A stretch of 45,129 bases of DNA from Dehalococcoidia bacterium (GCA_014859205.1 JACUUR010000004.1:1-45129); one strand, 5' to 3'; positions 7,183-16,311 are shown, counted from the stretch's first letter. Numbers and translations: made by a program. Notes: a model not told the origin generated them from the sequence alone.

Positions 7183-8516
7183 AGACGCTGCGCGAGCTTC
7201 GTCAGTACCCGTCGGCAGTTGCAGGGTTGGTCATCGTTGCTATTTTCGTGGTCATCGCAATCTACACTGTGATTGCCCTGCCTTACAACGAGGCGATCAG
7301 GCTCTGGCGGGCCGGTCCGGGTGTGTGGGACAACAACGCGCGGCGTGCTCCGCCGGTGTGGTTCGACTGGTTCACCAGCGACAGGCTCCCGCGCACAACG
7401 ATCATCCCTCTGGACCAGGCCACAATGACAGTGGAGCCGATCGGGGGCGGCATGCAGCGGGTGGAGATAGCGTTCGACTTCGATTACCTCTACGATCGCT
7501 TCCCCAAGGAGATGACCGTTTTCGTCGAGGCCCAACTGGCGACGGCCAGGGGAAGCATGTCGGTCCACTGGCGCAAACCGGACGGAGAGACGATCACCCT
7601 GGTCGAGGGGCACGAGATCAGGGCCGCCAGCAGCTACCGCGTCTCTCAGGATATGAATTTGCGCGCGGCGCTGGGGGTGACTCCCCATATGGGCCTGTTT
7701 GCCCAGGACCTGGGCGTTCCTGCCGATGATATGAAGCTCCTGCGGGGAGACTACCAGATGCTGCTCCGGACTGAGCTCCCGGAGGGAGACGTGTTCCTTG
7801 AGCGGACCAGGCTGGTGGTCTTCGGGCAGGTGGAGGGATACGCCGGCACGGACCATCAGCGGCGGGATATCATCGTGGCCCTGCTCTGGGGCACCCCGAT
7901 CGCGCTTCTGTTCGGGATAGTGGCCGCCGTCGGCGCCCAGGTCAGCACCTTCGTCCTGGCCGGCATCGGCACCTGGTTCGGCGGCAAACTGAATGCCATC
8001 TTCCATCGCCTCACCGAGCTGAACATGATCCTGCCCTTCCTGGCCATACTGATCATGTTTGCACACTTCTACTCGCGCACCATATGGACCATTCTGGGTT
8101 TGGTCATTCTCTTAAACATATTCAGCGCATCCATGAAAACATACCATGCGATGTTTCTTCAGGCCAAGGAGTTGCCCTATATCGAGGCGGCTAAGGCCTA
8201 CGGAGCAGGGAACTTCCGCATCATCTTCCGTTATCTGCTTCCCCGCGCTTTGCCTATACTGCTGCCCCAGTTCGTGATGATAATCCCCTCATTCGTGTTC
8301 CTGGAAGCCACGCTGGCAGTGCTCGGACTGGGTGATCCCATACTGCCCACCTGGGGCAAGGTGATAAACGACGCCCAGTCGAACAGCGCCATGTACATGG
8401 GGCAGTATTACTGGATGGTGCTGCCGGCGGGCCTGCTGATGACGATCGGGTTGGGCTTCGCCCTCGTTGGCTTCGCCCTCGACCGCGTCTTCAACCCCCG
8501 GTTGAGGACCATGTAA
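7179..8516 (+). CDS. ABC transporter permease, DppC/OppC type, with large external domain
   Basis: Second membrane subunit, 445 aa, GTG start overlapping the previous stop. TM1 lies near residues 14-33. A roughly 190-residue extracytoplasmic insertion follows, much longer than in typical DppC (about 300 aa in total). The permease core starts near residue 228 and carries the EAA-loop motif ELPYIEAAKAYGAGNFRI. The long external domain matches the unusually long binding proteins (740-750 aa versus about 540) and may be their docking surface; that is inference. The last helices end in the usual LGDPILPTWG-type segment, and a short basic tail closes the protein. Confidence 0.9.
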   Translation: MKTLRELRQYPSAVAGLVIVAIFVVIAIYTVIALPYNEAIRLWRAGPGVWDNNARRAPPVWFDWFTSDRLPRTTIIPLDQATMTVEPIGGGMQRVEIAFDFDYLYDRFPKEMTVFVEAQLATARGSMSVHWRKPDGETITLVEGHEIRAASSYRVSQDMNLRAALGVTPHMGLFAQDLGVPADDMKLLRGDYQMLLRTELPEGDVFLERTRLVVFGQVEGYAGTDHQRRDIIVALLWGTPIALLFGIVAAVGAQVSTFVLAGIGTWFGGKLNAIFHRLTELNMILPFLAILIMFAHFYSRTIWTILGLVILLNIFSASMKTYHAMFLQAKELPYIEAAKAYGAGNFRIIFRYLLPRALPILLPQFVMIIPSFVFLEATLAVLGLGDPILPTWGKVINDAQSNSAMYMGQYYWMVLPAGLLMTIGLGFALVGFALDRVFNPRLRTM

Positions 8517-8524
8517 ACAGCAAT

Positions 8525-9535
8525 ATGAAACAGAAGTCAGAGCCGGCGACCCACGGGCGACCGAGTCCCGCAAGGACCGCAGGACCGATTCTCCGGGTCG
8601 AGGACCTTTCCCTCTACTTCCGCGCCTCTGTGGGCATCGTCAGGGCGGTGGAGAGGGTGAGCTTCGAACTCGAGCGGGGCCGGTCGCTGACGATCGTGGG
8701 CGAGTCGGGCTGCGGGAAGACCTCGCTGGCCCGGGCCATCCTCAGGCTGCTGCCACGAAACATAGACACTTACAGGGGCCGGGTCTTCCTGAACGGCACC
8801 GATGTCATGAAGCTCAGCGATGAGCGCTTCCGCCAAGATATTCGCTGGAAGCAGATGTCCCTGGTCTCGCAGGCAGCCATGAACTCGCTCAACCCCGTGG
8901 TCAAGGTGGGACAACAGGTGGCCGAACCCCTATTGCTCGATCACCACATGAGCAAGGAGAAGGCGTTCACGCGGGCAAGGGAGGTCTTTCAGACCGTGGG
9001 CATTCCATCCGACTTCCTCAATCGCTATGCCTTCGAGCTTTCCGGGGGGATGCGCCAGAGAACTATACTCGCCATGGCCCTGGTGACGAGCCCGTCCCTG
9101 GTCATCCTCGATGAACCGACCTCGGCGCTGGACGTATTGACCCAGGCCAACATCATGAACACCCTTAAGGGGATAAAACAGGAGCTGGGCCTGAGCTTCG
9201 TGCTGATCACCCATGACATCGCCACCTCCAGTGAACTGGCCGATGAGGTGCTGTGCATGTATGCCGGGCAACTGGTGGAGCACAGCAAGGCCGAGCGTTT
9301 CTACCGCGAACCACTCCATCCCTACGCCCGGAAGCTGATGGCCAGCGTGCCCACCCTGCGCGTGGACAAGAAACCCGAGTTCATCACCGGCCAGCCACCC
9401 AGCCTGCTTAACCCCCCCACGGGCTGCCGGTTTGCCGCCCGCTGTGACAAGCGGTTCGACCGTTGCCAGGAGGAGCCGCCGCTCTTCCAGCACGGAGACG
9501 AGACCGTGAAGTGCTGGCTCTACGAGAATGCCTGA
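8525..9535 (+). CDS. Oligopeptide/dipeptide ABC transporter ATPase (OppD/DppD type)
   Basis: 336-aa nucleotide-binding subunit. Walker A is GESGCGKT (residues 59-66), the Q-loop region reads SLVSQAAMNSLNP, the signature is LSGGMRQR, Walker B is LVILDEPTSALD, and the H-loop is ITHDI. The C-terminal oligopeptide-transporter domain has the NPPTGCRFAARC motif and ends in KCWLYENA. The gene starts 8 nt after the second permease and overlaps the second ATPase by 8 nt. Confidence 0.93.
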   Translation: MKQKSEPATHGRPSPARTAGPILRVEDLSLYFRASVGIVRAVERVSFELERGRSLTIVGESGCGKTSLARAILRLLPRNIDTYRGRVFLNGTDVMKLSDERFRQDIRWKQMSLVSQAAMNSLNPVVKVGQQVAEPLLLDHHMSKEKAFTRAREVFQTVGIPSDFLNRYAFELSGGMRQRTILAMALVTSPSLVILDEPTSALDVLTQANIMNTLKGIKQELGLSFVLITHDIATSSELADEVLCMYAGQLVEHSKAERFYREPLHPYARKLMASVPTLRVDKKPEFITGQPPSLLNPPTGCRFAARCDKRFDRCQEEPPLFQHGDETVKCWLYENA

Positions 9536-10628
9536 TAAGATGGATAATAATACGCTGCTTTCGGTCAAGGATCTGCGCGTCTGGTTCGAGCTAAAGCGCT
9601 GGGGATTCCTCAGTGCAGGGTTCGTCAGGGCGGTGGACGGAGTGAATTTCGAGCTCAGCAAGGGGCAGGCGATTACCATCGTGGGCGAGAGCGGCTCCGG
9701 GAAGACAAGCCTGCTGCGCACAATCCTGGGGTTGACCGAGCCCACGGGTGGAGAGATAGTCTTCGCCGGGAGACAAATAGACTGGCGAAAGTCCAGTGAG
9801 GTCACCTGGCTGCGCTGGCAGATCGGCTTTGTCCAGCAAGACCCCTATGGAGCGCTCCCGCCGTTCATGAACGTCGAGCGCATACTAAGGGAACCACTGA
9901 TCATCAACAAGGTGAAGCCGGAGGAGCAAAGGCAGCGAATCCGGGAAGCGCTGGAAGAAGTGAGGCTGATTCCCGTCGACGATTTCCTTACCAAGTTCCC
10001 GCATATGCTCTCCGGCGGCCAGCAGCAGCGACTCGTGGTGGCCAGGGCGCTGATCCTGCGCCCCATGCTGATCGTCGCCGATGAACCGGTTTCCATGCTG
10101 GACGCCTCGGTGCGGGTGGAGATCCTGGAGCTGATGAGGAAGATCCAGAGGGACTACCACCTCGGCGTGATCTACATCACTCATGACCTCTCCTCGGTGC
10201 GCTACTTCTCGGAGCGCGTCTTCATCATGTATGCGGCCAAGCTGGTGGAGAAGGCAGATGTGGATGACATAGTGCAAAACCCGCTCCACCCCTACGCACA
10301 AGCTCTGCTCAATGCCATCCCCGACCCAGAGCCCGAGAACGTGGCCAAATTCAGGGACGTCCCGCCCGGGGAACCACCCAACCTGATCCACCCACCTCCC
10401 GGCTGCCGCTTCCACCCTCGCTGCCCCCACATGATGGAAGGCCTGTGCGATGAGCAGGAGCCCCCGGCCTTCGAGCCCAACCCCGGACATTTAGTGGAGT
10501 GCTGGCTCTACGACCCACAGGGCTCACATGAGAGATCGACCACGGTATTCCAGACCATGGCAGATGCAAAGCTTGCACGCCAGGAAGAGCAAAGCGCAAA
10601 GGATGCAAGCCAATATGACAAGCCATAG
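9528..10628 (+). CDS. Oligopeptide/dipeptide ABC transporter ATPase (OppF/DppF type) with repeat-derived tail
   Basis: 366-aa second ATPase. Walker A is GESGSGKT, the signature is LSGGQQQR, Walker B is LIVADEPVSMLD, and the C-terminal motif is PPPGCRFHPRCPHM. The partner protein ends at its CWLY motif, whereas this one continues about 38 residues past CWLYDP. Much of that tail is translation of word-like repeat DNA (ATGCAAAG, GCAAAG), so the native stop was probably displaced by the repeat. ATG 9540 is an alternative start just downstream of the overlap. Last gene of the importer operon. Confidence 0.93.
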   Translation: MPDKMDNNTLLSVKDLRVWFELKRWGFLSAGFVRAVDGVNFELSKGQAITIVGESGSGKTSLLRTILGLTEPTGGEIVFAGRQIDWRKSSEVTWLRWQIGFVQQDPYGALPPFMNVERILREPLIINKVKPEEQRQRIREALEEVRLIPVDDFLTKFPHMLSGGQQQRLVVARALILRPMLIVADEPVSMLDASVRVEILELMRKIQRDYHLGVIYITHDLSSVRYFSERVFIMYAAKLVEKADVDDIVQNPLHPYAQALLNAIPDPEPENVAKFRDVPPGEPPNLIHPPPGCRFHPRCPHMMEGLCDEQEPPAFEPNPGHLVECWLYDPQGSHERSTTVFQTMADAKLARQEEQSAKDASQYDKP

Positions 10629-10690
10629 TGTGAAATCCAGGCTTCTGCTCTGCCATCTTGCCCTCTGACTTCTGCCCTTTGCATTTCATC
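10561..10690. repeat. Word-like repeat at the 3' end of the importer operon
   Basis: Made of short words on both strands. ATGCAAAG (10564-10571) is complementary to CTTTGCAT (10677-10684), and TGCCCTTTGC (10673-10682) recurs at 14552-14561. It overlaps the last codons of the second ATPase gene. Same general type as the flanks of the four-helix-bundle gene, with different words. Confidence 0.55.
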
Positions 10691-10755
10691 TGGAACTCAA
10701 CCGGCATTCCGACTTCGGCATTTCAGACTGGCTAATCCAATTCCCGCATCCCGAT

Positions 10756-10784
10756 TTGCCCGAGCACTCGATAAAGGATAGAAT
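10756..10784 (+). promoter_or_regulatory. Promoter of the small membrane protein
   Basis: TTGCCC (10756-10761), 17-bp spacer, TAGAAT (10779-10784); RNA start predicted near 10791, about 25 nt before the ATG. Confidence 0.5.
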
Positions 10785-10815
10785 TGTCTAGAGGATAGAT
10801 GAGAGGCACTGAACA

Positions 10816-11016
10816 ATGGAAACACCGGTGAAGCTGATAATTGCGGCAGCCATCCTGCTCCTGATCGGCGCTGTCCTGCCCTTCTTGATGGTTCTCGAGT
10901 TGCTTGAACCGACGTTCTTCCTTAGCTTCCTGTCTATGGCATGTTCGACCGTCGGCCTCATCACGGGATTCATCGGTATCGCGCAATATGTTGCCGCCCG
11001 AAGGCAGCGGGACTGA
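10816..11016 (+). CDS. 66-aa hypothetical membrane protein
   Basis: Not a named family. Two hydrophobic segments (about residues 6-28 and 36-58) are separated by a short LEPTFF turn, and the basic end is ARRQRD, so both termini are probably cytoplasmic. It has its own promoter and a GAGAGG ribosome-binding site 9 nt before the ATG. Codon use looks normal and the hydrophobic pattern is clean, which supports a real gene despite its size. It converges on tldE, with 20 nt between the stops. Confidence 0.6.
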   Translation: METPVKLIIAAAILLLIGAVLPFLMVLELLEPTFFLSFLSMACSTVGLITGFIGIAQYVAARRQRD

Positions 11017-11036
11017 GATTTCGCCAGGTCGCTGCC

Positions 11037-12596
11037 TCAATAAGCTGCGTCCATGAACTCAGCTATCGCCTCGAAGTGCACCTTGTCCACCATCATGCCC
11101 AGCGGGGCGTACGCGATCTGACTGCCGGGCCATAGGATTGTGGGACGCGCCTCACTAGTCATACCGCGCATCCCCATCAGGATACTGGCGATATTGTCGT
11201 TGATCCTCAGCGTGTTGACCTTGATGGGCGCCTTGATCTCCCCGTCTTCTATCAGATAGGAATCCGCGGTCAGCGTGCTGGTGAAGTCGCCGGCCCTCAA
11301 GCCGTGAATGGGATAGGTGTACCACAGCCTGCCCACCAGTATGCCCTTCTTCACTCCCTTTAGCAGGCCTGCCAGGTCACTGTATGAGGACGACTCAAAG
11401 ACGATGTTGGTGGGCGAGGCGTACGGCCTCGTCCCGAAGTTTCTGCCACCTTCCCGGCCAAAGCGAAACCCGTTCCTGGGCATCAGTGCCTGCCGGACAT
11501 CTTGCGGGTCGGCTCCCAGTTTCTCCTTGCCCCTGGGGTCGTTCAGCATTCTCTGGTACTCATACCAGTCGCTGAGCAGGCCGCTGAGCACCCCTTCGCT
11601 GATCAGCACGGTCTCGCCCGTGGGCAGACCTTCGCAGGTAATGCCCCGGGAACCGATCAGCCCCGGAGCGCTGCCCTTGTCGATGATGGTCAGCTTGTCG
11701 GAGGCCACCTGGCCGCCGAGTTTGCCCATAAAGCACGATTGCTGGGAGTAGAAGGCGCCGGTGCTACAGGAGCGAATAATCAGATTGCTCAGGAGCTCGC
11801 CCACCGGCTGCGGACCCAGGATGACGGGATAATCTCCGGAGGGCATCCGGACTCCGCCCAGAGAGTTGATCGCGTTCGTGGCTGCCTCGCTGCCCGCCTT
11901 TCCGTCCAGGTCACTGAGCTTGAGGTGCACCGCGTAACCGCTACCCTTGGCATCGCCCTTCTCCACCATGCCGGTGACATTGGCCAGGATGACGGCAGCC
12001 TCATCGCTCTGCACATCCGGCATCTCATAGGACCCGACGGCCATTCGTTCCTGCGCTATGGAGAGGTCGCCGCCCACTATCAGACCGAGGTCGGGCAGCG
12101 CTCCGCCAGAGGCCATCTCTCTCAACTTGTCGGAGGCTGAGAACGCCGATACGGCCCCGTCCAGTATCCTCCACCCTCCCTCCACCAGGGCATGGTCGGT
12201 GATGCCCATGACCGCGGGATCATGATACCTGGACAGGCTCCTCTTCTCACCCGTAGCCTGCGGCAGGCAGCGAAACTCGGGATCGACGATCGCTCCCTGC
12301 CTGGCCTTGTCCAGGGCCAGCTTCACTCCCTCCAGCGACAGGTCCCGTTCCTCCGAGCCAAAACCGGTCTTCTGCCCGTCCGGGCTATCGAGTACGATCT
12401 GAATTCCGATGCCATAGTCATCCGTCGACTTCGGTTCTTCAACCCCGTTGCAGGGGATATGAGAGGTGTAGTTCAGCCTCGTCCACAGTCGGTTGTTGGC
12501 CGAGGCATAGACCTGGGCCGACTTGATCTCGGGCTGTGACTTCAGGAAGCCAAGTGCCCGCTCAACTGCCTGTTCCAGTTCTCCCAGTTCCTTCAC
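11037..12596 (-). CDS. TldE/PmbA-type subunit of the TldD/TldE metalloprotease
   Basis: 519-aa non-catalytic partner of TldD. In E. coli the TldD-TldE heterodimer degrades unfolded peptides and removes leaders from microcin B17 and CcdA-type substrates. The family's N-terminal domain (QVYASANNRLW) and C-terminal domain (GLRAGDFTSTLTADSYLIEDGEI) are present, and there is no HExxxH motif, as expected for TldE. It has a GTG start and a 4-nt overlap with the tldD stop, so the two are coupled. It is longer than E. coli TldE (about 450 aa). Confidence 0.85.
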   Translation of the reverse strand: MKELGELEQAVERALGFLKSQPEIKSAQVYASANNRLWTRLNYTSHIPCNGVEEPKSTDDYGIGIQIVLDSPDGQKTGFGSEERDLSLEGVKLALDKARQGAIVDPEFRCLPQATGEKRSLSRYHDPAVMGITDHALVEGGWRILDGAVSAFSASDKLREMASGGALPDLGLIVGGDLSIAQERMAVGSYEMPDVQSDEAAVILANVTGMVEKGDAKGSGYAVHLKLSDLDGKAGSEAATNAINSLGGVRMPSGDYPVILGPQPVGELLSNLIIRSCSTGAFYSQQSCFMGKLGGQVASDKLTIIDKGSAPGLIGSRGITCEGLPTGETVLISEGVLSGLLSDWYEYQRMLNDPRGKEKLGADPQDVRQALMPRNGFRFGREGGRNFGTRPYASPTNIVFESSSYSDLAGLLKGVKKGILVGRLWYTYPIHGLRAGDFTSTLTADSYLIEDGEIKAPIKVNTLRINDNIASILMGMRGMTSEARPTILWPGSQIAYAPLGMMVDKVHFEAIAEFMDAAY

Positions 12597-14167
12597 TTTG
12601 TCCCTCCTACCAGCCGGGCACGCCCTCTCAGCGTGGGGCCGCCGTTGCCCAGCTTCTTGGCCTGCATGGGCTGACCCTTGCCGCAGTTGAACACAGGGTA
12701 CACCCTCAGGTCATTGCCGACCGCATCGATCGACATCAGATAGTCCCTGGTGTTGGCCATTATGCCCCCGTCTCTGAACATCTCCCCCAGTTCCCCGTTC
12801 TTGATCTCGAACACCTTTCTGGCCGTGATGCGGAAGTTCTCCCTGCTTTCCGATATCGAGGGTATGCGATGGCCCACCAGATAATAGCCGTGCTCCACTC
12901 CTTTTATCATCTCCTGCGGGTCATGCTGCCCTGCCCCGAACACGGTGGTAGACATCCTGATCAGAGGCACCAGAGAGGCATCGATGGCCTTGAAATGGCC
13001 GTTGGCCTTCACGCCTAGGGTGGCCGCCGTCTGCCGCGAGTTCATGAAGCCGCGGAATATCCCCTTGTCAATGTGCATTACCCTGCTGGCCGGCGTCCCC
13101 TCATCATCATACTCGTAATGACCGTAACCCGGCAGCAGCGGGTCGGAGTAGGCTGAGACCAGGGGGGATGCTATCTGCTTGCCGATCATGTTCTCTCCGA
13201 GGCTCCTCAGTAACCAGCTTCTGCCGGCATAGGCGGTTTCCAGCTTGAGTGCCCTGTCCAGCTCGGTAGGATGCCCGATGATCTCGTGCACCAGCAGCGT
13301 GTTGTAGTGAGGGTCCGTTACAACCACCACATCCTTGTCTGAAGACGGACAGGCCTTCGTCTCCGAGAGTGAGACGTTGTCGGCAGCCAGGTCCAGCGCA
13401 AACTGCATCAGCGGCTTCGACTTGATCAACTCCTCATCGATGCCGTCGGTCAGGATCTCCCAGCCCCGCTGGTGCCCCATGCAATCGTAGTGGGTCTGCT
13501 GAACCCCACCATTGCCGATGGCAACCACGACGCACAAAGCCTGAGTCAAGGCATAGGTCCGATCGATGTTCGCCCCTTCGGAACTGACAACAAGCTCCCT
13601 GTTAAGCGAGGTGTTCACCATTATCTGATTGACCTTGACCCTGGAGTCATAGGAGGCGACGGCTTTGGAGGCCTCCTGCGCCAGCCTGCTGACCTCCTCC
13701 AGAGGCACCTCGACCGGGTTGATGCTGTAGACGCCGGGAATCGTATCCTGCCGCACCTCTACCGGCGCAAGCTCCGTACTGGACAGTGCCTGCCCCAGCA
13801 CCTCCCAGCGTTTCTTCCTCTCCCTTTTCATCTCCGAGCTGGCCATGGCCCGCTCATAGGCCTTGTGAAGGCCCTCCTGGATGATCTCGGGAAGGTCATC
13901 CACATCCGCCGCCCCCAGGCTCTGGCCGAAATAGCCCGGCGCCGGTGTCTCACTGCCGGCAACTACCCTCAGGCCATAGGAGAGAGTGTAGTCGCTGAGG
14001 CTGAACTTCCTCATGCCATCCTGGGAAGCGGCTCCCTGGCCCTCTGCCACCCCGACTCTCAGGTCGATATGGGAGCAGTCCTTCAACCTGCTCTGATTCT
14101 CCAGTATCAGATTGGAGAGCTTGTCCTTCACCCTGTCGATCAGGGCGATATCTACCCGCTTTCCCAT
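12593..14167 (-). CDS. tldD: TldD-type catalytic metalloprotease subunit
   Basis: Zinc metallopeptidase subunit acting with the downstream TldE. The metal-binding HEIIGH (residues 294-299) fits the TldD HExxxH signature and is followed by a YEYDDEGTPA-type segment. The C-terminal end has the family's GGI-NTRDYLMSIDAVGND motif. ATG 14167 is chosen because AGGAGG lies 7 nt upstream; an open extension to 14197 would start inside that ribosome-binding site. No RiPP precursor gene is recognisable next to the pair, so a general peptide-clearing role is the simplest reading. Confidence 0.88.
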   Translation of the reverse strand: MGKRVDIALIDRVKDKLSNLILENQSRLKDCSHIDLRVGVAEGQGAASQDGMRKFSLSDYTLSYGLRVVAGSETPAPGYFGQSLGAADVDDLPEIIQEGLHKAYERAMASSEMKRERKKRWEVLGQALSSTELAPVEVRQDTIPGVYSINPVEVPLEEVSRLAQEASKAVASYDSRVKVNQIMVNTSLNRELVVSSEGANIDRTYALTQALCVVVAIGNGGVQQTHYDCMGHQRGWEILTDGIDEELIKSKPLMQFALDLAADNVSLSETKACPSSDKDVVVVTDPHYNTLLVHEIIGHPTELDRALKLETAYAGRSWLLRSLGENMIGKQIASPLVSAYSDPLLPGYGHYEYDDEGTPASRVMHIDKGIFRGFMNSRQTAATLGVKANGHFKAIDASLVPLIRMSTTVFGAGQHDPQEMIKGVEHGYYLVGHRIPSISESRENFRITARKVFEIKNGELGEMFRDGGIMANTRDYLMSIDAVGNDLRVYPVFNCGKGQPMQAKKLGNGGPTLRGRARLVGGTK

Positions 14168-14339
14168 ATACTGTCCTCCTTCTCTTGTTCTTCTCATTCA
14201 GGCCTGGTCAGTCATGCGGACCCATGGCAGTAGCGCCCTGAACGATGGGCCTTTACTGAGAACACGAGCTTATTGTAGCGCGTCACGAACGCGGACTCTG
14301 CCCCGAACCATCCCTGAGCATGGACCATCCGCGCTCCCT

Positions 14340-14368
14340 ATCTTAGGTTTTCGGCGTGCGTTTGTCAA
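14340..14368 (-). promoter_or_regulatory. Promoter of tldD-tldE
   Basis: On the minus strand, TTGACA (14368-14363), 17-bp spacer, TAAGAT (14345-14340). The leader to the tldD ATG would be about 165 nt. Confidence 0.6.
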
Positions 14369-14504
14369 CGCCGGCAGCACAAGCCGTGCTGGCATTTGGC
14401 GCTCATGGCACATGCAATGCCGGCACCCGGACCGTGAAGGAAAGGACCCTTTCACGCCTCAAAGGAAGTCGGGACCCCGCTCGAAGCCCCGGTGACAGGA
14501 GAGA

Positions 14505-14595
14505 GATCAAAGTTCAAGGATCAGAATGACAACTCAAAAAAAGCAAGAGTTTGCCCTTTGCTCTGTAATTTTGCGTTTTGATCTTTGGTTTTTCC
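14505..14595. repeat. Word-like intergenic repeat
   Basis: Built of words such as GATCAAAG, AATGACAA, TTTGCCCTTTG and TTTTGATCTTTGG. GATCAAA (14505-14511) is complementary to TTTGATC (14577-14583), and TGCCCTTTGC (14552-14561) is shared with 10673-10682. No coding capacity. Confidence 0.55.
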
Positions 14596-14631
14596 AGCGG
14601 CCACCTTCTCCGCCGCAGCGGATGGCGGCGT

Positions 14632-15432
14632 CTAGTCCTGGACCAGGCGGCTGAGGTAGCCCTTGACCCGGGCCTGCCGCAGCATCCAGTACAGAAACAG
14701 AAAGGCCAGGACGATCGAGGCCACGTTCAGGGTGCTGGCCCAGAACACGTTATGCAGGGGCATGATGCCCTCGGTGATGACAGACCGCATGCCCTCAAAC
14801 ATATGCCGGGTGGGCAGGATGAAGGTGATCCTCTGCAGGATAGGGGGGAATATGGATACGGGATAGTACACCGCCGAGAAAGGCAACAGCATAAAGGGAA
14901 TGAAAAAGGCCAGGATGTCGGCCGACGGCCCGAAGCGTACGACCAATCCGATGGTCACCACCCCCAGCGCCCAGCCGAAGATGAGAATGTTGACGAAGAA
15001 GGGGATGATGTAGAGCCCCAGGTCCCAGATGTTGAGAGTGTAGAGCAGAAAGGCCAGCGAGGTGATGTAGAAGAAGGCCAGCAGGGCCTGGGTAACGCCC
15101 ACCAGCACAAAGCCCAGGACCATCTCGCCCAGCTTCACCGGAGAGGCAAACAGGTTGATGACATTGCGCGACCAGACCTCCTCCAGAAAGGAGACGCCAA
15201 AGGACCGTTGCGAGAGATCGAACAGCGACCAGAAAACGAAGGCGCTCAGGATCAGCAGGATGAAATCGAGCCTGACGTCGGTCTCAGCCAGGGTTTGTAC
15301 CCAGAGGGTGAGGAAACCCCACAGGAACAGGGCCACGGTAACAAAGCCAAACAGTCCGAACAGCTTGGGCACGCTCCGTCGGATCAGGACTATGTTACGG
15401 TAGAATATTCCCAGTACGTGTAAGCGGTTCAT
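14632..15432 (-). CDS. ABC-2 type transporter permease
   Basis: 266-aa membrane subunit of an exporter. About six hydrophobic helices are visible (for example LFGLFGFVTVALFLWGFL near the N-terminus and LNVASIVLAFLFLYWML near the C-terminus). The ABC-2 family segment with PLSAVYYPVSIFPP-like character lies before the last helices, here reading FSAVYYPVSIFPPILQ. It overlaps the ATPase gene by 4 nt. Substrate unknown; such pairs export drugs, lipids or polysaccharides. Confidence 0.85.
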   Translation of the reverse strand: MNRLHVLGIFYRNIVLIRRSVPKLFGLFGFVTVALFLWGFLTLWVQTLAETDVRLDFILLILSAFVFWSLFDLSQRSFGVSFLEEVWSRNVINLFASPVKLGEMVLGFVLVGVTQALLAFFYITSLAFLLYTLNIWDLGLYIIPFFVNILIFGWALGVVTIGLVVRFGPSADILAFFIPFMLLPFSAVYYPVSIFPPILQRITFILPTRHMFEGMRSVITEGIMPLHNVFWASTLNVASIVLAFLFLYWMLRQARVKGYLSRLVQD

Positions 15433-16169
15433 ACAGCCTCTCTGAGCGGCTCCCGGGCAATGGTGATGAAGATCTCCTCCAGGTCATCCTGCCCGAACCG
15501 TTTCTTGAGATTCTGCGGAGTGTCATCGGCCATGATCCTTCCCCGGGAGAGAAAGACGATCCTGTTGGACACCGTCTCTACTTCTCTCATGTTGTGGGAT
15601 GTCCAGAGCACACCGCCGCCTGTTCGCCGGATAAGCTCCAGGACCTTGGCCCTGAGTTGTCGAGCAGTGGGGGGATCGAGGGAGGCAGTGGGTTCGTCGA
15701 GCAGAAGAAGCTTGGGATCGTTGACGAACGACTTGGCTACGCCCAGACGCATCTGCTCTCCCGAGGAGAGTTTGCCTATCTTCCTGTCGGCCAACTCGCC
15801 GAGATTGAACTCCTCAAGCAGTGACCTCGCCTTCTCTCTGTAGTTACGGACCCCGTAGAGCATGGAGAACACCATCAATCCCTCGCGGGGCGTGAGATTG
15901 TAAGGCAGCAGAGAATAGGGCGCGCTGAAGTTCATCATGGATAGCACTTCCTCGCGATGCTGTTGCAGGTTCTTGCCGAAGATCTCGATCTCGCCACTGG
16001 TGGGGGAGACAAGCGTCAGCAGCATCTGGATGGTGGTGGTCTTGCCCGCTCCGTTGGGGCCCAGCAGGCTGACGATCTCGCCCGGCTTTATCTCGAAGGA
16101 AATCCCGTTTACCGCTGTGAAACTGTTGTATCGCTTGGTCAGGTTGCTTACACGCAGGAGGGCAGCCAT
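15429..16169 (-). CDS. ABC transporter ATPase of an ABC-2 exporter
   Basis: 246-aa ATPase. Walker A is GPNGAGKT, the signature is LSSGEQMRLG, Walker B is LLLLDEPTASLDP, and the H-loop is TSHNMREVE. The signature is LSSGE rather than LSGGQ, a common variant in DrrA/CcmA-type ATPases. The C-terminus has the short FGQDDLEEIFI segment of that group. Translated ahead of and coupled to the permease at 14632. Confidence 0.92.
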   Translation of the reverse strand: MAALLRVSNLTKRYNSFTAVNGISFEIKPGEIVSLLGPNGAGKTTTIQMLLTLVSPTSGEIEIFGKNLQQHREEVLSMMNFSAPYSLLPYNLTPREGLMVFSMLYGVRNYREKARSLLEEFNLGELADRKIGKLSSGEQMRLGVAKSFVNDPKLLLLDEPTASLDPPTARQLRAKVLELIRRTGGGVLWTSHNMREVETVSNRIVFLSRGRIMADDTPQNLKKRFGQDDLEEIFITIAREPLREAV

Positions 16170-16283
16170 GATAGTGAACCCGATTTATACCTGAAAACGC
16201 CCGAGTCCGCAAATCCGGATGATGCAGTTGAGATGTAACCGCCTGCCGCCGCCCATCCACCCGTTCCGTCGTGAGGTGATCCT

Positions 16284-16311
16284 TTGGCCGGGCAGATATC
16301 CATGTTATATT
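16284..16311 (+). promoter_or_regulatory. Promoter of the metallo-hydrolase gene
   Basis: TTGGCC (16284-16289), 16-bp spacer, TATATT (16306-16311) with a TGT extended -10; RNA start predicted near 16318. Confidence 0.5.

Larger units (their letters stand above)
14168..14631. other. Intergenic region between tldD and the ABC-2 exporter
   Basis: 464 nt without a gene. It holds the tldD promoter (14340-14368, minus strand), an imperfect GTGAA.../...TTTCAC hairpin near 14435-14456, and a word-like repeat (14505-14595) next to the exporter stop. Confidence 0.6.

Noticed and set aside
14578-15423. 281-codon plus-strand frame opposite the ABC-2 permease
   Set aside because: Very rich in charged and Gln residues, as expected from the complement of membrane helices; no domain.
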